DNA of 64,000 bases from Teichococcus deserti (GTDB taxonomy: Bacteria > Pseudomonadota > Alphaproteobacteria > Acetobacterales > Acetobacteraceae). Below, in pieces: positions 57,573 to 64,000 of this stretch; the first letter of the stretch is position 1; the number at the start of each line of letters is the position of its first letter. The notes below the pieces were generated by a model that was not told the DNA's origin, made no database searches, and worked only from the letters and a program-made list of their open reading frames with translations. The stretch covers positions 1 through 64,000 of the forward strand of contig NZ_MLCO01000054.1 of the NCBI RefSeq assembly GCF_001982615.1, in the 5' to 3' direction. The position numbers and the translations under genes are program-made.

Positions 57573-58480
57573 AAATGCTGCGCCTGGGCGTCGCGCAGCA
57601 GCTTCGCCTTGGACGGACGCCCGGCTTCCAGATGGGCGGCCATCAGCGCCGCGGCGCCCGGCATGTCGCCCGCCTCGATGCGGTCGAGGATCTGCAGGTG
57701 CTCGGCCGATTGCTGCCGCAGCCGGTCCTGGTCGGCGGCGATGACATAGCCCACCAGCCGCCGCAGCCGCGTCACCCGCAGCGCCGCATCGGCGAAGAAG
57801 CGGTTGCCCGAGGCCTGCATCAGCGCCAGGTGGAAGCCGGAATTGGCCTCGAAGACCTGGCGCGCCGTCATGCCGGCGGCGCCGCCCGCGGCCAGCGCTT
57901 GCTGCTCCCGCCGCAGGCGTGCGGCGATCGGCCCGGCCAGGGCGAAGCCCGGCTCGAGCAGCGCCGCCGGCTCGGTCGCGCGGCGGAAGCGATAGGCCTC
58001 CTCCTGCCCCTCTGCCCCGTCGATCAGCGGCAGGAAGCGCCAGGCGCCGGCCGGGGCCTGCTCGGCCCAGCCCTCGGCCAGCACCTGGCGCAGCACCCGG
58101 GTCACCAGCACCCGGCCGGCGGCATAGCGCCGCATCAGCTCGGCCGCGCCGACCACCTCCGGCAGCGCGCGGCGCAGCCGGTCGCGCACCAGCGCGGCGT
58201 AGAGCGCCTCGGCCTCCTGGCCCTGCGCCTCCAGCGGCACGGCGGCGTCGATGTCGTCCGGCAGGCGGCGCAGCGCCAGGCGGCGGCCGTCGCGCCCGGC
58301 CAGACCCGCCTCGGCCAGGATGGCCAGCGCCCCGCGCACCGGCGCGCGCGATGTGCCCAGCGCCGCGGCCAGGCTCTCCTCGGTCAGCCGTGCGCCGGGG
58401 GCGGCGCCGCTGGCGCGCAGATGCGCCAGGATCAGGCGCGCCGTGGCGCGGTGCAGCAGGGCGGCGGGCATGCGCGGCAT
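57560..58480 (-). CDS. GntR family regulator (FCD), apparent tandem winged helices
   Basis: A 306-residue regulator. The N-terminal GntR winged helix covers residues 8-70 (GARLTEESLAAALGTSRAPVRGAL). A second stretch at about 95-150 (LPEVVGAAELMRRYAAGRVLV, TRVLRQVLAEGW) reads like another winged helix. The C-terminal FCD effector domain has metal-type histidines in NSGFHLALMQASGN, EHLQILDRIEAGD and MAAHLEAG. FCD regulators respond to organic acids. It is divergent from the aconitase/amidohydrolase operon with symmetric sites in the gap. FCD proteins usually have about 220-250 residues, so the extra length is the inserted domain. Confidence 0.9.
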   Translation of the reverse strand: MPRMPAALLHRATARLILAHLRASGAAPGARLTEESLAAALGTSRAPVRGALAILAEAGLAGRDGRRLALRRLPDDIDAAVPLEAQGQEAEALYAALVRDRLRRALPEVVGAAELMRRYAAGRVLVTRVLRQVLAEGWAEQAPAGAWRFLPLIDGAEGQEEAYRFRRATEPAALLEPGFALAGPIAARLRREQQALAAGGAAGMTARQVFEANSGFHLALMQASGNRFFADAALRVTRLRRLVGYVIAADQDRLRQQSAEHLQILDRIEAGDMPGAAALMAAHLEAGRPSKAKLLRDAQAQHFAGG

Positions 58481-58488
58481 GGCGCCTC

Positions 58489-58543
58489 ATATCGCGGCGA
58501 TCGCCCACAGGCAAAAGGGGTCTTTTGTCTTCTATCGCGATAT
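58489..58543. promoter_or_regulatory. Candidate GntR operator pair
   Basis: ATATCGCG at 58489-58496 and its inverse CGCGATAT at 58536-58543 lie in the gap between the divergent GntR and aconitase genes. The second is part of a perfect palindrome TATCGCGATA (58533-58542). A possible promoter for aconitase has -35-like TTGTCT at 58525-58530 and TATAGC at 58550-58555, with the palindrome in the spacer. A repressor bound there would block the promoter. Confidence 0.45.
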
Positions 58544-58576
58544 GCGACGTATAGCCCCGGCGACGGAGGCGGCACG

Positions 58577-61245
58577 ATGCAGGACTGGCAGGAGACACCC
58601 GTCTCCACCCTCGAGGGCGTCTTCGGCCGCCGCCGCATCGTCGACCTTCCCGCCGCGGCCGGGCCGGCGCTGGCGCGGATGCCCTGGGTGCACCGCGTGC
58701 TGCTGGAGAACCTGCTGCGCCAGCCGGAGGCAGAGGTGCGCGCCGCCGGCCGCCAGGCGCTGCTCGACTGGCTGCAGACCGGCCGGTCGGAGGCGGAGAT
58801 CCCCTTCGCGCCGCTGCGCATCCTGATGCACGACACCACCTGCGGCCCGGCGCTGACCGACATCGCCGCGATGCGCGACGCCCTGGCCGAGGCCGGGGGC
58901 GATCCGGCGCTGCTCAACCCCTCGGTGCCGGTCGCGACCTCGACCGACCATTCGCTGGCGGTGGATGTCGCGGGCGTCCCCGGCGCGCTGGCCGCCAACA
59001 TGGCGCGCGAGATGGACCGCAACGCCGAGCGCTACCGCTTCATGAAATGGGCGGCCCAGGCGGTGGAGGGCTTCCGCGTCTTCCCGCCCGGCACCGGCAT
59101 CATGCACACCATCAACCTGGAGCGGCTGGCGACGGTGGTGGCCAGCGAGACCCGCGACGGCGAGGCCTGGGCGGTGCCCGACACGCTGGTCGGCACCGAC
59201 AGCCACACGCCGATGGTCAACGGCATCGGCGTGCTCGGCTGGGGCGTCGGCGGCATCGAGGCGGAGGGGGTGATGTTCGGCGTCCCCGTCTCGCTGCGGG
59301 TGCCGGAGGTGATCGGCGTCCGGCTGGACGGCGCCCTGGCGGAGGGGACCTTCGCCACCGACCTGGCGCTGGCGGTGACGCAGCTGCTGCGCCAGGCCGG
59401 CGTCGCCGGGGAATTCGTCGAGTTCTTCGGCCCCGGCGTCGGGGGCCTGACGGCGGGGCAGCGCGCCGTGGTCGCCAACATGGCGCCCGAATACGGCGCC
59501 ACCACGGGGATGTTCCCGATCGACGGCCAGACCCTGGCCTATCTGCGCGAGACCGGCCGGCCGGCGGAGCAGGTGGCGCTGGTCGAGGCCTATGCCCGCG
59601 CGCAGGGCCTGTGGCACGACCCGGCAGCCACGCCGCGCTACACCACGGTGCTGACGCTGGACCTCGCCGCGCTGCGCCCCTCGGTCGCCGGGCCGCGCCG
59701 GCCGCAGGACCGGCTGGACCCGGCCGAGGTCGCCGGCGCCCTGGCCCGGGCGGGCACGCAGCCGGGCGCCGCGCCGGTCGGCGGCATCCCGGCCGATGCG
59801 GTGGCCATCGCCGCCATCACCTCCTGCACCAACACCTCGGACTTCTCCCTGCTGGTGGCGGCGGGGCTGGTGGCGCGGCAGGCGCGGGCGCTGGGGCTCG
59901 CCGTGCCCCCTTGGGTCAAGACCTCGCTGACCCCGGGCTCGCCCTCGGCCGAGCGGCGGCTGCGGCGCGCCGGGCTGCTGGACGACCTCGAGGCCTTGGG
60001 CTTCGGCGTCGCCGGCTATGGCTGCGCCACCTGCATCGGCAATTCCGGCCCGCTGCTGCCCGCCGTCGCCGCGGCGGTGGAGCAGGGCGGGCTGAAGCCG
60101 GTCGCCGTGCTCTCCGGCAACCGCAACTTCCCCGGCCGGGTGCATGCGCAGCTGGAGGCCGGCCTGCTGGCCTCGCCGCCGCTGGTGGTCGCCTATGCGC
60201 TGGCGGGACGCGCCGGGCTCGACATCACCCGCGACCCGCTCGGCCAGGATGCCGATGGCCGCCCGGTCGCCCTGGCGCAGCTCTGGCCGCGGCGGCAGGA
60301 GATCGAGGCGGCGGTCGCGGCCGGGCTGGACCCGGCCGATATCGCCGCGGCCGGCGCGGCGGCCGATGCCTCGCCGGGCTGGGCGGCGCTCGCGGCGCCG
60401 GCCACGCCGCGCTTCCCCTGGGACCCGGCCTCGACCTATCTGCGCCGGCCGCCCTTCGTGACGTTCGGCCCCGGGCGCGCGCCGGCCGGGCTGCTGCGCG
60501 CGCATCCGCTGCTGGTGCTGGGCGACGACATCACCACCGACCACATCTCCCCGGCCGGGGCGATCGGCGGCCGCAGCGACGCGGCATCCTGGCTGGTGGC
60601 ACGCGGCGAGGATCCGCGCGACCTCAACGTCTATGCCGCCCGCCGCGGCAACTGGGAGGTCATGCTGCGCGGCCTGTTCACCAACCGCGCGGTGACCAGC
60701 TTCCTGGGCGCGCCGCTGACCGCCGGGCGCACCGTCTTCGCCCCCGATGGCGCCGTGCTGCCGGTCTGGCAGGCCGCCGCCCGCTATGCCGGGCTCGGCC
60801 TGCCGGTGGTGATCCTGGCCGGCGAGCGCTACGGCACCGGCTCCTCCCGCGACTGGGCGGCGAAGGGGGCGCAGCTGCTCGGCGCCCGCGCCGTGCTGGC
60901 CTGCAGCTTCGAGCGCATCCACCGCGCCAACCTGGTCGGCATGGGCGTCCTGCCGCTGAAGCTGCCCGCCGGCTGGCGGCCGGAGGCGATGCGGCTGCAG
61001 CCCGGCGACACGCTGGAGATCGGCTGGGACCTGGAGGGGCTGGCGCCGCGCGCCGCCCTGCCGGTGACGCTGCGCCGCGGCGATGGCCGGGTCGAGCAGG
61101 CCACCGCCACCGCGCTGCTGGAGACCACGCGGGAGGTGCGGCTGGTCCAGGCCGGCGGCATGATCCCGCTGATCCTGCGCCAAGCCCTGGCCCGCAGCGC
61201 CGCCGCCGCCGAACCCGCATCCCAGCCACGAGCCGAGCCCACCGC

Positions 61246-61249
<4 letters not shown>
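58577..61249 (+). CDS. acnA: Aconitate hydratase, AcnA type
   Basis: An 890-residue aconitase/IRP-type hydro-lyase. The [4Fe-4S] ligands are Cys in AITSCTNTSD and the pair in GCATCIGNSG. Other signatures are VGTDSHTPMVNG, MFPIDGQTLAYL, GDDITTDHISPAGAI and GERYGTGSSRDWAAKG. It interconverts citrate and isocitrate or acts on a related tricarboxylate. GGAGG lies just upstream of ATG 58577. It is coupled to an M20 amidohydrolase by a 4-bp overlap and divergent from a GntR regulator, which suggests a catabolic rather than housekeeping copy; AcnD-like methylcitrate dehydratase is an alternative. Confidence 0.9.
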
Positions 61250-62442
<1,193 letters not shown>

Positions 62443-62452
62443 GAACAGCGCC

Positions 62453-63526
62453 TCAGCCGCGGCCGGACAGCGCCAGCGTCTCCTCGGCCAGCAGCCGGGT
62501 CAGCGCGCCGGCCGGCATCTCCCGCCCCAGCGCCGCCGCCTGGCCGGCCCAGAGGCTCATGAAGTCGCCGGAGCCCGCCGGCTCGGTCGCGGCGCGCAGC
62601 GGCGCCAGCGAACCGCCGGCGGTGGGGAAAGCGGGGGCCAAGGCCGAGACCGGCCCGAGCTCGCGCATCACCCGGTTGACGAAGCCGCGCGCCGGGCGGC
62701 CGGTGAAGAGGTTGGTCAGCGCCGTCTCGCGCCCGGCCGCCTGCCGCAGCGCGGCGCGATGCGGCGCCGGGATCCTCGCCTCGGGCGTGAAGAGATAGAG
62801 GGTGCCGAGCTGCACCGCCGAGGCGCCCAGCGCCAGGGCGGCGCGGATGCCGCGCGCGTCGCCGATGCCGCCCGCTGCGATCACCGGGACCGACACCGCA
62901 TCCACCACCTGCGGCAGCAGCGCGAAGGTGCCGATCTGCGTCGCCATGTCATCCGAAAGAAAGTTGCCGCGATGGCCGCCGGCTTCCAGGCCCATGGCGA
63001 TGATGGCGTCGCAGCCCTGCGCTTCCAGCCAGCGCGCCTCGGCCACCGTGGTGGCGGAGGAGAGGATGCGCGCGCCGGTTCTCTTCACCCGCTGCAGCAG
63101 CGCCGGTCCGGGCAGGCCGAAATGGAAGCTGCAGACGGCGGGCCGGGCTTCCTCGACCAGGGCGCAGAAGGCCTCGTCGAAGGGCGCGCGGGCGCCGGGT
63201 GGCGGCAGCACCGCCGGATCCAGGCCGAGCTCGCGGTAATAGGGCGCCAGCGCCGCCTGCCAGGCCGCCGCCCGCGCCGGGTCGGGCGACGGCGGCTCAT
63301 GGCAGAAGAAGTTCATGCCGAAGGGGCGGCCGGTCGCGGCCCTGATCGCCACGACCGCGTCGCGCGCCTGGGCGACGGTCAGGGCGGCGCAGGGCAGCGA
63401 GCCCAGGCCGCCCGCCTGGCTGACGGCCACCACCATCTCTGGCGTGGTGCTGCCGGCCATGGGCGCCTGGATGATCGGCAGCTCGATGCCGAGCAGGTCG
63501 AGGAGGCGGCGGTCGGTCCAGGGCAT
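62453..63526 (-). CDS. Nitronate monooxygenase family protein
   Basis: A 357-residue FMN-dependent TIM-barrel protein. Family segments are LPIIQAPMAGSTTPEMVVAVSQAGGLGSL at the N-terminus, GRPFGMNFFCHE, VCSFHFGLP, ILSSATTVAEARWLE, MGLEAGGHRGNF (FMN phosphate and catalytic His region) and VPVIAAGGIGDARGI. These enzymes oxidise nitronates; some relatives are enoyl reductases. A good ribosome site (GGGAGG) precedes ATG 63526. It lies 14 bp after the flavohaemoprotein-like gene on the same strand, suggesting shared nitrogen-oxide stress function. Confidence 0.92.
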   Translation of the reverse strand: MPWTDRRLLDLLGIELPIIQAPMAGSTTPEMVVAVSQAGGLGSLPCAALTVAQARDAVVAIRAATGRPFGMNFFCHEPPSPDPARAAAWQAALAPYYRELGLDPAVLPPPGARAPFDEAFCALVEEARPAVCSFHFGLPGPALLQRVKRTGARILSSATTVAEARWLEAQGCDAIIAMGLEAGGHRGNFLSDDMATQIGTFALLPQVVDAVSVPVIAAGGIGDARGIRAALALGASAVQLGTLYLFTPEARIPAPHRAALRQAAGRETALTNLFTGRPARGFVNRVMRELGPVSALAPAFPTAGGSLAPLRAATEPAGSGDFMSLWAGQAAALGREMPAGALTRLLAEETLALSGRG

Positions 63527-63540
63527 CGCGGCGCCTCCCG

Positions 63541-64000
63541 TCACGCGACCAGCAGCTCGTCGGCCGGGCCGAAGAACTCGTGGTGGATCTGCGCCGCCGG
63601 CACGCCGAGGCGCCGCAGCGCCGCGACGAAGCCGCGCAGGAAGTCGCGCGGGCCGCAGAGGTAGTAGTCGGCGCCGGCCAGCGGCGTGTTGGCCGCCAGC
63701 CACTCCGGCGTGATGCGGCCCTCCAGGTCATGGCCGCGGTCCTGCGGCCGCGGGCCTTCGTAGAAGGTGGTCACCTGGATGCGGCCGCCCGACGCCGTGG
63801 CCAGTGCCCGCGCCTCGGCGCCCAGCGCATGGGTGGCGCCGGACTGGGTGCCATGGACGAACTGGACCGCCGGGCCCGCGGGCTGCGCGGCAGCGGCCTG
63901 CAGCATCGACAGGAAGGGGGTCTGGCCGACCCCGCCGCTCAGCAGCACGACGGGTCGCGGCGGCGCGTCGGGGAGGAAGAAATCGCCGGCCGGGGCGGCC
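63541..64000 (-). CDS. hmp: Flavohaemoprotein (NO dioxygenase) C-terminal part, cut by window end
   Basis: The last ~153 residues of a ferredoxin-NADP-reductase-like module, with its start beyond base 64000. The segments GDFFLPDAP, VVLLSGGVGQTPFLSML (NAD-binding), DYYLCGPRDFLRG and AAQIHHEFFGP closely follow the C-terminal reductase of flavohaemoglobin, which detoxifies nitric oxide with NADPH and O2. The globin domain is outside the window, so a simple oxidoreductase cannot be excluded. The frame is open at the edge. Confidence 0.8.
   Translation of the reverse strand, partial: AAPAGDFFLPDAPPRPVVLLSGGVGQTPFLSMLQAAAAQPAGPAVQFVHGTQSGATHALGAEARALATASGGRIQVTTFYEGPRPQDRGHDLEGRITPEWLAANTPLAGADYYLCGPRDFLRGFVAALRRLGVPAAQIHHEFFGPADELLVA

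Overview
The window is very GC-rich coding DNA with strong G/C at third codon positions. Many genes share 4-bp start/stop overlaps, and GTG and TTG starts are frequent. Gene content fits an environmental alphaproteobacterium of the Acetobacteraceae, Roseomonas-like: a TAT-exported molybdenum dehydrogenase with triheme cytochrome c, a Bug-family binding protein, pxpABC, FixL/FixJ-type signalling and many LysR/GntR/IclR regulators with small catabolic operons. The taxon is inferred from gene content. No rRNA, tRNA, CRISPR array, prophage or insertion sequence was recognised.

Layout. 1-2.2 kb: truncated acetylxylan esterase (behind a perfect 76-bp terminal palindrome that looks like an assembly fold-back), a second esterase, a small unknown gene and an Lrp regulator. 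2.3-3.3 kb: DMT exporter. 3.3-10.5 kb: a tight five-gene operon, SWIM zinc finger / DUF5691-like / MoxR AAA+ ATPase / DUF5682 / VWA protein. This is the best candidate for a poorly understood system. 10.6-13.5 kb: a 967-residue membrane-anchored DyP-type peroxidase-like protein. 13.6-18.2 kb: pxpABC (5-oxoprolinase) behind a fused ABC permease that carries a frameshift, then a deletion scar joining the C-terminal end of a solute-binding protein to the C-terminal end of a LysR regulator. 18.1-21.9 kb: amidase with a small GatC/AtzG-like partner, DMT exporter, flavin oxidoreductase.

22-29.1 kb: signalling block with a 1660-residue kinase-like/AAA/GAF/histidine kinase, a FixJ-like regulator and a receiver-PAS-histidine kinase. 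29.2-35.6 kb: ankyrin protein, DUF6481 protein with a clear terminator, a second scar made of two gene ends, a DMT exporter, an AraC regulator and an ELWxxDGT-repeat protein. 35.8-43 kb: LysR/aldo-keto reductase pair with a LysR-box palindrome, two hydrolases, a Bug-family protein, HflX and another LysR regulator. 43-47.1 kb: three-subunit periplasmic Mo-hydroxylase/cytochrome c. 47.5-50.7 kb: Ohr, acyl-CoA dehydrogenase and a TPR protein. 50.8-54.8 kb: oligopeptide-type binding protein and M81 peptidase, divergent from an IclR regulator with a perfect 18-bp palindrome between them. 54.8-57.5 kb: small unknown gene, DUF2252, ParA plus an RHH-like protein. 57.6-62.4 kb: GntR regulator with apparent tandem winged helices, divergent from aconitase and an M20 amidohydrolase. 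62.5-64 kb: nitronate monooxygenase and the C-terminal part of a flavohaemoprotein cut by the window end.

The dominant theme is small operons for uptake and breakdown of organic acids, amides and peptides, each with its own regulator. Two gene-end scars, one frameshift and the terminal palindrome show either recent decay or assembly problems and deserve read-level checking.
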